Shown here piece by piece: positions 1 through 8,491 of a stretch of DNA of 64,000 bases. Origin of the DNA: Solirubrobacteraceae bacterium (GTDB lineage Bacteria; Actinomycetota; Thermoleophilia; Solirubrobacterales; Solirubrobacteraceae). Position numbers and translations under genes: made by a program. Under the pieces are notes generated by a model. It saw only the letters and a list, made by a program, of their open reading frames with translations, made no database searches and was not told where the DNA came from. Every line of letters starts with the position of its first letter. The stretch's first letter is position 1. Where the stretch lies: the NCBI GenBank assembly GCA_030447785.1, contig JAUJOF010000005.1, positions 111,943 through 175,942 on the forward strand. Direction: 5' to 3'.

Positions 1-841
<841 letters not shown>

Positions 842-888
842 GCGCGCCCCAGACTAGCGAGGCATGGCGCTGGGTTCGGTGCTCCTCC

Positions 889-1287
889 TCACCGCGCCCG
901 GCGCGCGAGCCAGCCCTCGAGCAGGTGGGCGGCGGCCCGGCTGTCCTCGTCGCGCGATTGCGCAGGGTCGCGCTCGGCCAGGCGCGTGGTGAACCGCTCG
1001 TCCTCGAGCTCTACCGGGACCCCGCCGCCGAGGCGGCGTTGCAGGGCCTTCGCGAAGGCTCGCGCGGCGGCCGTCTGCGCGCTCTCGCCGCCGCTCAGGG
1101 GCAGCGGCAGGCCCACCACCACGCATCCCGGCTCCCACTCGCGCACCAGCGCCGCCAGCGCGTCCAGTCCCCGGCCGCTGTCAGGCCGCTCCACCGCGGT
1201 CAGTGGGGTGGCCAGCGTGCCGCTGGGGTCGCTCACGGCCACCCCGCAGCGCGCGCGCCCGTGGTCGAGGGCCAGGACGCGGCTCAC
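889..1287 (-). CDS. ruvX: RuvX/YqgF family RNase H-fold nuclease
   Basis: 132 residues, normal for YqgF/RuvX. It opens with the family motif ALDHGRARCGVAVSD, where the first Asp is the expected metal ligand, and has the central VVVGLPLPLSG strand-loop and the late DERFTT segment. Members act in 16S rRNA maturation (YqgF) or have been described as Holliday-junction resolvase-like. The GTG start lies 4 bp after the alaS stop, so the two are almost certainly cotranscribed and coupled; alaS-ruvX linkage is widely conserved. Confidence 0.93.
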   Translation of the reverse strand: MSRVLALDHGRARCGVAVSDPSGTLATPLTAVERPDSGRGLDALAALVREWEPGCVVVGLPLPLSGGESAQTAAARAFAKALQRRLGGGVPVELEDERFTTRLAERDPAQSRDEDSRAAAHLLEGWLARRAR

Positions 1288-1291
1288 CGCG

Positions 1292-3949
1292 TCATCGAGG
1301 GCCCAGCGCCTCCTCGATCGCCGCCCGCGCGGCGGCGAGAGCGACGGGCAGCTTCTCGGGCGAACGGCCGCCGGCCTGGGCCATGGTGTCCTTCCCGCCG
1401 CCGCCGCCGCCGGCCACCTGAGCCGCGGCCTTCACCACTGCGCCGGCCTTCACGCCGCGCGCCACCAGGGCGGGCGCCACCGAGGCCACGAGATGCACCC
1501 GGGCGGGCGGGCCGGCCTCGACGGTGCCCAGCACCACGGCGGCATCGCCCAGGCGGCCCTTGACGCGGTCGGCCAAATCGAGCAGCGCCTTGGGATCGCC
1601 GCCGGGGACGATCTCGGTGAGCACGGGCGCGCCGTCGAAGGGCTCGGCGCGCCCGGCCAGCGCGTTCGCGTCCACGGCGCCGTCCCCGCCGGCGACCGGG
1701 CGCTTGCGTGCCTCCTTGAGCTGGGCCTGCAGCTCGGCCATTCGCGCGGGCACCTCGTCGACCGAGGAGCGCGCCGCGCCCGCGGCCTGCTCGAGCAGCC
1801 TGTCGTGATGGCGCAGGAGTGCGACGGCGCCCGGCCCGGTCAGCGCCTCCACGCGGCGCACGTTGGCGGCACTGGAGCCCTCCGAGGTCAGCTTGAACAG
1901 CCCGATCTCCGCGGTCGAGCGCACGTGCGTCCCGCCGCACAGCTCGCGCGAGTACGAGCCGTCACCCACCTCCACCATGCGCACCACGTCGCCGTACTTC
2001 TCGCCGAACAGGGCCATGGCGCCCAGCGAGCGCGCCTCGTCGAGCGTGGTCTCCAGGGCGCGCACGCGGTCGTTGCGCAACACCCACGCGTTGACCAGGT
2101 CCTCGACCTCGACGCGCTGCGCGGCCTCGAGGGCCCGGCCGTGGGTGAAGTCGAAGCGCAGCTTGTCGGGGCCCACGTATGAGCCCGCCTGGCGCACATG
2201 GTCGCCCAGCACGCGGCGCAGCGCCGCGTGCAGCAGGTGGGTAGCGGTGTGGTTGCACGCGGTGGCGTGGCGCGCCGGCGCGTCCACGCGCGCGATCACC
2301 CGCTCGCCAGGGCGCAGTTCCCCGTCGAGCACCTCGAGCACCACCGCCTGGTCCTCGCCCAGGCGCAGCACGTCGGCTACGCGCGCGCGGCAGTCGCCGC
2401 CCTCACAGGCCAGCTCCCCCGCGTCGGACACCTGCCCGCCCCCGGCGGCGTAGAAGGGCGACTCGGCGAGCTTGACCACCACGCGGCCCACCAACGGCTT
2501 CGCCGTCGGTGCCGCGCCGCCCACGGCGGTGACCGTCGAGCGCTGCTCGAGCACCTCATAGCCGGTGAACTGGCTGGGCGGGGCGGTGGGGATCGATTCC
2601 ACGTCGGCCACCGCCTCGGCCTGCGCGCGGCCGCCGGCGGCCCGTGCCCGCGCGCGCTGCTCGTCCATGCGCGCCTCGAAGCCTTCCTCGTCCACGCCCA
2701 GGCCCTGCTCGGCGGCCAGCTCCAACGTGAGATCGAACGGGAAGCCGTGGGTGTCATGGAGGAGGAAGGCGTCGGCGGCGTCGATGCCCTCCGCGCCGCG
2801 CTCGCGCGCGCGGGCGATGAGCTCGTCGAGCTGGCGCGTTCCCTGGTCGAGCGTGCGGGTGAAGGACTCCTCCTCGCCCCGCACCCAGCGGTCGATCGAG
2901 GCCCATTCGCGGTCGAGCTCGCCGTAGGCGCCGCCCATCAGCGCCCGCACGCGTCCGGCGTAGTCGATGAGGAAGCCGGGCTCGAAGCCCAGACGCCGCC
3001 CGTGGAAGATCGCCCGGCGCATGATGCGCCGCAGCACGTAGCCGCCACCCTCGTTGGAGGGCACCACGCCGTCGGCGATGAGGAAGGTCATGCCCCGCGT
3101 GTGGTCGGCGAGGATGCGCAGGCCGCGGTCGGTCGCCTCGGCGTCGCCATAGCGCGCAGCGCCCAGCTCCTCGCCCAGCGCGAGCAGCGGAAGGAACTGG
3201 TCGGTCTCGAAGACCGAGGGCTTGTCCTGGAGGATGGCCGCCAGGCGATTGAGCCCGAGGCCCGTGTCGATGTTGTGGGTGGGCAGTGGCGTGAGCGTGC
3301 CGGGCGGGTCCTGGTCGTACTGCATGAACACCAGGTTCCAGTACTCCAGGAAGCGCTCGTTCTCGCCGCCCGGGAGGTCGTCGGGGGTCCCGAACTCCAG
3401 GCCTCGATCGAGGTAGAGCTCCGAGCACGGTCCGCATGGCCCGGTGGCCCCCGCCTGCCACCAGTTCTCGCCGCGCGGCAGCGCCACGATGCGCTCGCGC
3501 GGCACGCCCACGGAGCGCCAGACGTCGACGGCCTCCTCGTCGGGGCCCAGGCCCAACGCCTCGTCGCCCTCGAAGACCGTGACCCAGATGCGCTGGGGGT
3601 CGAAGCCGAACCCTTCCAGCGACAGCTGCCAGGCCAGCTCCACCGCCTCCTGCTTGAAGTAGTCGCCGATCGAGAAGTTGCCCAGCATCTCGAAGAAGGT
3701 GAGGTGGCGGGCGGTGATGCCGACGTTGTCGATGTCCGGCGTGCGAAAGCACTTCTGCACGGAGGTCAGGCGCGGGGCGGGCGGGCGCTCGCGTCCCTGG
3801 AAGTAGGCCTTGAGCGGGTGCATGCCCGCGGTGGTCAGCAGCACCGAGGTGTCGCCGGCGGGGGGCACCAGCGATCCCGAGGGCAGCCTGCGGTGGTCGC
3901 GTTCCTCGAAGAAGCGCAGGTAGGTCTCGCGGATCTCGTCGGAGGTCAT
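1292..3949 (-). CDS. alaS: Alanyl-tRNA synthetase
   Basis: 885 residues, the usual length for AlaRS. The class II catalytic core is at the N-terminus (motif 2 region SVQKCFRTPDIDNVG, then FFEMLGNFSIGDYF). The editing domain has the zinc-binding HTATH near residue 565 and CGGTHV near 670, and a C-Ala domain follows with the Gly-rich GGGGGGKDTMAQAGG. The ATG at 3949 is preferred over an in-frame upstream start at 3970 because it overlaps the mnmA stop as ATGA (3946-3949), a clear coupling signal. It charges tRNA-Ala and hydrolyses mischarged Ser/Gly-tRNA-Ala. Confidence 0.98.
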   Translation of the reverse strand: MTSDEIRETYLRFFEERDHRRLPSGSLVPPAGDTSVLLTTAGMHPLKAYFQGRERPPAPRLTSVQKCFRTPDIDNVGITARHLTFFEMLGNFSIGDYFKQEAVELAWQLSLEGFGFDPQRIWVTVFEGDEALGLGPDEEAVDVWRSVGVPRERIVALPRGENWWQAGATGPCGPCSELYLDRGLEFGTPDDLPGGENERFLEYWNLVFMQYDQDPPGTLTPLPTHNIDTGLGLNRLAAILQDKPSVFETDQFLPLLALGEELGAARYGDAEATDRGLRILADHTRGMTFLIADGVVPSNEGGGYVLRRIMRRAIFHGRRLGFEPGFLIDYAGRVRALMGGAYGELDREWASIDRWVRGEEESFTRTLDQGTRQLDELIARARERGAEGIDAADAFLLHDTHGFPFDLTLELAAEQGLGVDEEGFEARMDEQRARARAAGGRAQAEAVADVESIPTAPPSQFTGYEVLEQRSTVTAVGGAAPTAKPLVGRVVVKLAESPFYAAGGGQVSDAGELACEGGDCRARVADVLRLGEDQAVVLEVLDGELRPGERVIARVDAPARHATACNHTATHLLHAALRRVLGDHVRQAGSYVGPDKLRFDFTHGRALEAAQRVEVEDLVNAWVLRNDRVRALETTLDEARSLGAMALFGEKYGDVVRMVEVGDGSYSRELCGGTHVRSTAEIGLFKLTSEGSSAANVRRVEALTGPGAVALLRHHDRLLEQAAGAARSSVDEVPARMAELQAQLKEARKRPVAGGDGAVDANALAGRAEPFDGAPVLTEIVPGGDPKALLDLADRVKGRLGDAAVVLGTVEAGPPARVHLVASVAPALVARGVKAGAVVKAAAQVAGGGGGGKDTMAQAGGRSPEKLPVALAAARAAIEEALGPR

Positions 3950-5403
3950 CTGCTCGGAAAACTCGCACACGGGTTACCGAGACCGCCGGCTTCGCCGGCT
4001 TCCCCCGCGATCGTCGCGCAGCCCACGACGGCGTCCCCGGCCAGGAGCACCGCGGTCTGCCCGGGCGCCGCTCCGTCGACGGGCTGGTCGAGGCGCAGCT
4101 CGTCGCCGTGCAGCGTGCAGGCGACCGCAGGGGAGCGGTAGCGCAGCTTCACCGCGTCGGGGGCGGGATCGGCGGCGTGCAGGCGCACGTCGCGCACGCG
4201 CACGCGGGTGGTGGCCAGCTCCTCGCGGCACCCCACGGTGACCGTGTTGGCCTGCGCGTCGGTGGCCAGCACGTAGAGAGGCTCGGGCGCGGCCAGGCCC
4301 AGGCCGCGGCGCTGGCCCACCGTGTAGGCGGTGTGGCCGCGGTGAGCTCCCAGGCGCCGCCCGGCGCGGTCGAGGATGTCCCCGGGACGCTCGTGCAGGG
4401 CGCCGTGGCGGGCCAGGAAGGCGGCGCGCCCGGTACCGGCCAGAAAGCACAGATCCTGGGAGTCGGGCTTGCGCGCGACGGGCAGCCCGCCCTCCTCGGC
4501 CAGCGCGCGCACCTGCGCCTTGGTCAGCTCGCCCAGCGGGAAGCGCATGCGCGCAAGCGAGGCGGGCGCGAGCGCCGCGAGCATGTAGGCCTGATCCTTG
4601 GCCGGGTCGGCGGCCAGGCGCAGCAGCCCTTCCGGGGTCGTGCGCGCGTAGTGACCGGTGGCCAGGGTGCGGGCCCCGAGGCGGTCGGCGAAGTCGAGCA
4701 TGGCGTCCAGGCGCACGTGGCCGTTGCAGCGCACGCAGGGGTTGGGGGTCAGCCCCGCGGCGTGATCGGCCAGGTAGGGCTCCACGACCCCGGCGCGAAA
4801 CTCCTCGCGCAGGTCCAGCGTGAGGTGAGCCAGCCCGAGCCGGTGGGCCAGCGCGCGCGCCGAGCGCACCGCGTCGGCCGAGCAGCACGACCGCTCGCCG
4901 TCGTTGGCGCGATCGCGCCACAGCTCGAGGGTGACGGCCGCGACATCGGCCTCCTCGGCGCACAGCAGCGCGGCGACCGCGCTGTCGACGCCGCCGCTCA
5001 TGGCCACGAGCGTGCGGCCCGCCACGGGGTCGCGCGGGTCGGCCGCGCGCACCGCGGCGCCCAGCGCGCGGTGCAGCGCGTCGGAGACGAGGTCGGCGGC
5101 GTGGCGCTTGCCGGGCGACAGACCGCCCAGCTCGGCGGCGATCGCCTCCGCTCCGCCGCGGGCGGCGACCAGCACCTCCTCGCCCTCCACGAGGGTCACC
5201 GCGGCGCTGGCCGCGGCGGTCAGGGCGCCGCAGCCGGCGGCCTCGAAGCGCGTAGCCGACACGCGCCCGGCGGCGTCGAGGGCCAGCTCCAGGGTGACCA
5301 GGTCTCCGCAGGGCGCGCCACCCGCGCTGCCGCGGTGGCCCTCGTCGCGCAGGCCGAGGCCGGCGGGATGCTCGAGGTGCTCGGCAAAGCGCTGGTCGGT
5401 CAC
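3946..5403 (-). CDS. mnmA: tRNA-specific 2-thiouridylase MnmA with fused N-terminal IscU-like scaffold domain
   Basis: 485 residues, about 120 more than a stand-alone MnmA. Residues 1-120 look like an IscU/NifU-N scaffold: GGAPCGD (Cys32) and AAGCGA (Cys58) match the first two cluster-ligand sites, while the third (HCS in IscU) reads HAAD, so that Cys is missing. Residues 130-485 are MnmA: PP-loop SGGVDS at 136-141, PNPCVRCN (Cys223, Cys226) and DSQDLCFLAG (Cys319). MnmA installs the 2-thio group on U34 of Glu, Gln and Lys tRNAs using sulfur relayed from a cysteine desulfurase. The CxxC replaces the DxxC of E. coli MnmA. The GTG start is 6 bp from a TAGACT -10 box, so the transcript is probably leaderless. 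It is coupled to alaS. Confidence 0.95.
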   Translation of the reverse strand: MTDQRFAEHLEHPAGLGLRDEGHRGSAGGAPCGDLVTLELALDAAGRVSATRFEAAGCGALTAAASAAVTLVEGEEVLVAARGGAEAIAAELGGLSPGKRHAADLVSDALHRALGAAVRAADPRDPVAGRTLVAMSGGVDSAVAALLCAEEADVAAVTLELWRDRANDGERSCCSADAVRSARALAHRLGLAHLTLDLREEFRAGVVEPYLADHAAGLTPNPCVRCNGHVRLDAMLDFADRLGARTLATGHYARTTPEGLLRLAADPAKDQAYMLAALAPASLARMRFPLGELTKAQVRALAEEGGLPVARKPDSQDLCFLAGTGRAAFLARHGALHERPGDILDRAGRRLGAHRGHTAYTVGQRRGLGLAAPEPLYVLATDAQANTVTVGCREELATTRVRVRDVRLHAADPAPDAVKLRYRSPAVACTLHGDELRLDQPVDGAAPGQTAVLLAGDAVVGCATIAGEAGEAGGLGNPCASFPSR

Positions 5404-5409
5404 GGACCG

Positions 5410-5419
5410 AGTCTACGAT
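5410..5419. promoter_or_regulatory. Overlapping divergent -10 boxes for mnmA and the ABC transporter
   Basis: Only 22 bp separate the two GTG starts (5403 and 5426). TAGACT on the minus strand (5415-5410) and TACGAT on the plus strand (5414-5419) share two bases and each sits exactly 6 bp before its start codon. This is the layout of actinobacterial leaderless promoters. Confidence 0.6.
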
Positions 5420-5425
5420 CGGGCT

Positions 5426-6268
5426 GTGCCCCCCGCCCTGGCCACCCACGAACTATGCAAGCGCTACGGCGACCGGGTCGCCCTGGACGGGGTGGACCTC
5501 GAGGTGGGGCCGGGCGAGCTGGTGGGACTGCTGGGCCCCAACGGCGCGGGCAAGTCGACGCTGGTGAAGATCGCCTGCGGCCTGGTGCACCCAAGCGGCG
5601 GGCATGCCGAGGTGGCCGGTGCCCCCGCGGGCTCGCCGGCCGCGCGGGCGGCGCTGGGCTACCTGGCCGAACTGTTTCGCTTTCCGGGCTGGTGCACCGC
5701 CGACGAGCTGCTGGGTCTGCACCAGCGCCTGGCCGGCTCGCCCGGCGCTAGCGCCGAGCGCGCCGACCTGCTCGAGCTGGTCGGCCTCAGCGACGCGGCG
5801 GGCCGCCGTGTCGAGCAGCTCTCCAAGGGCATGCAGCAGCGCCTGGGCATCGCGCAGGCGCTGGTCGGCCAGCCCGCCGTGGTCCTGTTGGACGAGCCCA
5901 CCAGCGCGCTGGACCCGGCCGGGCGCAGGGCGGTGCGCGGCATGCTCGAGGAGCTGCGCCGCCGCGGCGTCGCGGTGCTGCTCAACTCCCACCTGCTCGG
6001 CGAGATCGAGCAGGTGTGCGACCGCGTGGCCATCGTCGCGCGGGGGCGCCTGGTCGCCGAGGGAACCCCGGGCGAGCTGGGCCGCCCGGGCGGCGTGGAG
6101 ATCGAGACCGCCGCGGGAACGCGCTCCTTCTCCGACGCCGGCCGCGAGGACGTGCCCGCCCTGGTCGCCGGCCTGGTCGGCAAGGGCGAGCGCATCTACG
6201 CCGTGCGCGTGGTGCAGGGCACGCTGGAGGACGCCTACCTGCGCGCGATCGAGGAGGCGCAGCGGTGA
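5426..6268 (+). CDS. ABC-2 type transporter ATP-binding protein
   Basis: 280 residues. Walker A GPNGAGKST near residue 38, signature LSKGMQQRLG, Walker B VVLLDEPTSALDP and an H-loop in NSHLLGEI are all intact. The C-terminal tail has the short beta-rich appendix seen in drug/polysaccharide ABC-2 ATPases. The GTG start at 5426 was chosen because a TACGAT box lies 6 bp upstream and the domain begins at once; the frame stays open further 5' only because of the GC bias. Its stop overlaps the permease start as GTGA. The substrate cannot be inferred. Confidence 0.93.
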   Translation: MPPALATHELCKRYGDRVALDGVDLEVGPGELVGLLGPNGAGKSTLVKIACGLVHPSGGHAEVAGAPAGSPAARAALGYLAELFRFPGWCTADELLGLHQRLAGSPGASAERADLLELVGLSDAAGRRVEQLSKGMQQRLGIAQALVGQPAVVLLDEPTSALDPAGRRAVRGMLEELRRRGVAVLLNSHLLGEIEQVCDRVAIVARGRLVAEGTPGELGRPGGVEIETAAGTRSFSDAGREDVPALVAGLVGKGERIYAVRVVQGTLEDAYLRAIEEAQR

Positions 6269-7119
6269 GGGGCCTGGGCACCGTCGTCGGCTACGCGCTG
6301 CGCGAGAGCCTGCGCCGGCGCGTGCTCACCGTGGTGTGCCTGCTCACCGCGGCCTTCCTGGGCCTCTACGCCTGGGGCGCCAGCGCGGTCTTCGACGAGG
6401 TCGCCCCGCCGGCCGGAGGCCTCATCGCGCTGGACACGCAGGTCCTCACCGGCGCGACGCTGCTGGGCATGGCCATGTTCGTGACCCTCTTCCTGGGCGT
6501 CGTGCTTGCGGTCTTCCTCACCCTGGGAGCGGTGCGCGGCGACGCCGAGCGCGGCCTGCTGCAGCCCCTGGTGGTGCGCCCTGTGGGGCGGCGCACGCTG
6601 CTGGCCGGGCGCTTCGCGGCCTCGGCGGGCGTGTGCGTGCTCTACGTGGTTGCGGTGTACGCGGGCGCGGTGGTCATCACCGGCCTGATCGGCGGTTTCT
6701 GGCCGGGGTCTGTGGTCCTGCCGGCATTCGGCCTGGCCGGCGCGGTCGTCGTCGTCGTGGCCCTCACGCTGCTGGGCACGACGCTGCTGGGCACCACCGC
6801 CAACGGGATCGCGGTGTTCATGCTCTTCGGGGCGGGGCTGACGGCCGGCCTGCTGGGCCAGATCGGCGACGCGCTGAGCTCCCCCACCCTCACCAACGTC
6901 TCGGACATCGCCGTGTGGGCGCTGCCCTTCGAGGCCCTCTACCAGGACGCGCTGTTTGCCCTGACGGCCGACATCGAGGGGGTCACCGGCGTCCTCGTGC
7001 AGCTCGGGCCGCTGGGTGGAGCCGACGACGCCGGTGCGCTGCTGTGGGTGTGGGCCGGGGTCTATGCGCTGGGGGCCGCGCTGCTGGGAGCGCGGGCCTT
7101 CGATCGCGCCGACCTGTGA
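6265..7119 (+). CDS. ABC-2 type transporter permease
   Basis: 284 residues with about six hydrophobic segments. The first is VVCLLTAAFLGLYAWG near residue 25, followed by helices near 65-90, 115-140, 150-175, 180-205 and 250-275. Between helices 2 and 3 the conserved RGDAERGLLQPLVVRPVGR loop is typical of ABC-2 membrane subunits. GTG start overlapping the ATPase stop (GTGA, 6265-6268), so a two-gene operon. It forms a dimeric exporter with the preceding ATPase in the cytoplasmic membrane. Confidence 0.9.
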   Translation: MRGLGTVVGYALRESLRRRVLTVVCLLTAAFLGLYAWGASAVFDEVAPPAGGLIALDTQVLTGATLLGMAMFVTLFLGVVLAVFLTLGAVRGDAERGLLQPLVVRPVGRRTLLAGRFAASAGVCVLYVVAVYAGAVVITGLIGGFWPGSVVLPAFGLAGAVVVVVALTLLGTTLLGTTANGIAVFMLFGAGLTAGLLGQIGDALSSPTLTNVSDIAVWALPFEALYQDALFALTADIEGVTGVLVQLGPLGGADDAGALLWVWAGVYALGAALLGARAFDRADL

Positions 7120-7175
7120 GCGTCGCTGGCTGGCTGGCGTCCGGCGGCGGTGTCCGCCGGCCCCCTGCCTCCTGA

Positions 7176-7404
7176 CCTGCCGCCTTGGGCCCCGGCCCGC
7201 GCGACGGGCTCATGACCGGGCTGCACCGGCGCACGGGGCGATCGGTGCGCTTGGTGCGCGTGGCATCGAGGTCTCGGTGCTGGTGGTGGGCTTCCTGCTG
7301 GGCGGGGCCGTGGGCGTGGGCACGGTGGCCTTCGCCTGCTCATCGGCCCGGGCGTGCAGGCGTCGCTGGCGCTGTTGCGCGATGGGCGCACCGACGATCT
7401 GTGA
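7176..7404 (+). pseudogene. Remnant of a YczE/YitT-type integral membrane protein gene
   Basis: No single frame is open, but three consecutive pieces in three frames read as the C-terminal third of a YczE-family membrane protein. The first, about 7176-7255, includes GPGPRDGLMTGLHRRTG. The second, about 7256-7335, includes GIEVSVLVVGFLLGGAVGVG. The third, about 7336-7404, reads LLIGPGVQASLALLRDGRTD and ends at TGA. The joins fit single-base deletions. The N-terminal two thirds are absent; only 56 bp separate this from the permease. YczE proteins are uncharacterised multi-pass membrane proteins. The order of the pieces and the proper stop make chance similarity unlikely. Confidence 0.75.
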
Positions 7405-7471
7405 CCTGTTGGTGGCAAAGCCGGCACGCGGCGTTGCCCAGGCGTTTGCTGGCGCTGGCCAGGATGGGGTC

Positions 7472-8491
7472 ATGGACCCTCTGGGCCGGGTTGGGGATCA
7501 CTACGAGCCCGAAGGCGACCCAGTCGCTGGTGAGCCTCGGGTCGCGGATGCTCTGGGCCGGATCCGGGACCACCACGAGCCCCAAGTCGGCCCAACCGGC
7601 GCCGACCAGGCGATCACGGTCCTCGCCGAGGCTCAGCACGGCGTGGTCGGCCGGCGCCAGCTGCGTGAGCTCGGCCTCGCAGAGGGTGCGATCAAGCTGC
7701 GGGTCCGCCGTGGGCGTCTGCACCCGCTGTACCGCGGGGTATACGCGGTCGGCCATCGGTGTCTCTGCCTGCAAGCCCGCTGGATGGCGGCGGTCCTGGC
7801 CTGCGGCCCGGGTGCCGTGCTCAGCCATCGCGACGCTGCCGCCCTGTGGGGTCTGCGGCCCTGCAATCGCGCGGACATCGACGTGACGGTGGCCACCCGG
7901 TCCACCCGCCGGCACGCCGGGATCGACGTCCACCGCCCACGCACGCTCCCCACGGCGCAGACCACCACGGTCGACGCCATCCCGACCACCACCTGGGCGC
8001 GAACCCTGCTCGACCTCGCCGCCGTCGTCCCGCCTCATCACCTCGCCCGAGCGCTCGAGCGCGCCGAGGACCTGCAACTGCTGGACGTTCGCCCCCTCGA
8101 CGCCCTCCTCACCAGCCACCCGACCAGGGCCGGTACCCGAAGCCTGCGTGCCGCTCTGGACGCCCACCGCCCCGGCATCCACACCAAGAGCGACAACGAG
8201 GCCCTTCTCCTCCATCTCTGCCGTGAGGCGAGTTTTCCCGCTCCGCTGGTCAACAGCGCGCTCGACCTCGGAAACCGCACCGTCCACCCCGACGCCCGCT
8301 GGCCCACCCACCGCCTCATCGTCGAGGTCGACGGCTACCAGCACCACCGCACCCGTACCGCCTTTGGCCGCGACCGTGCCCGCGACGCCGACCTGCAGGA
8401 GCTCGGCTACCGCGTCATCCGCGTCACCGACGAGGACCTGCACCGCCGGTCCGGCGACGTGCTCGCGCCGCTGCGCCGGCTCCTGGGCTGA
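7472..8491 (+). CDS. AbiEi-like N-terminal / DUF559 C-terminal domain protein
   Basis: 339 residues from the ATG at 7472. After about 45 residues of duplicated, poorly conserved sequence comes a winged-helix stretch typical of AbiEi-type antitoxins (LAEAQHGVVGRRQLRELGL, then YRGVYAVGH). A middle alpha/beta region follows, and a C-terminal DUF559 (Vsr/PD-(D/E)xK-like) domain with HRLIVEVDGYQHH and a final GYRVIRVTDEDL. Such AbiEi-DUF559 proteins are abundant in actinobacteria; their role is not established, though the domains suggest DNA binding and nuclease-like chemistry or phage/mobile-element defence. No toxin partner is adjacent. Its stop abuts the aspS stop (convergent, no gap). Confidence 0.85.
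   Translation: MDPLGRVGDHYEPEGDPVAGEPRVADALGRIRDHHEPQVGPTGADQAITVLAEAQHGVVGRRQLRELGLAEGAIKLRVRRGRLHPLYRGVYAVGHRCLCLQARWMAAVLACGPGAVLSHRDAAALWGLRPCNRADIDVTVATRSTRRHAGIDVHRPRTLPTAQTTTVDAIPTTTWARTLLDLAAVVPPHHLARALERAEDLQLLDVRPLDALLTSHPTRAGTRSLRAALDAHRPGIHTKSDNEALLLHLCREASFPAPLVNSALDLGNRTVHPDARWPTHRLIVEVDGYQHHRTRTAFGRDRARDADLQELGYRVIRVTDEDLHRRSGDVLAPLRRLLG
7476..7592 (+). repeat. Imperfect direct duplication at the 5' end of the AbiEi/DUF559 gene
   Basis: A block of about 40 bp at 7476-7520 recurs 72 bp later at 7548-7592, sharing CTCTGGGCCGG followed by diverged bases and then ACGAGCCC. In protein terms LGRVGDHYEPE recurs as LGRIRDHHEPQ. Confidence 0.6.

Noticed and set aside
2198-4141. 647-codon plus-strand frame opposite alaS
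   Set aside because: Fully antisense to a perfect alanyl-tRNA synthetase gene and without any recognisable domain.
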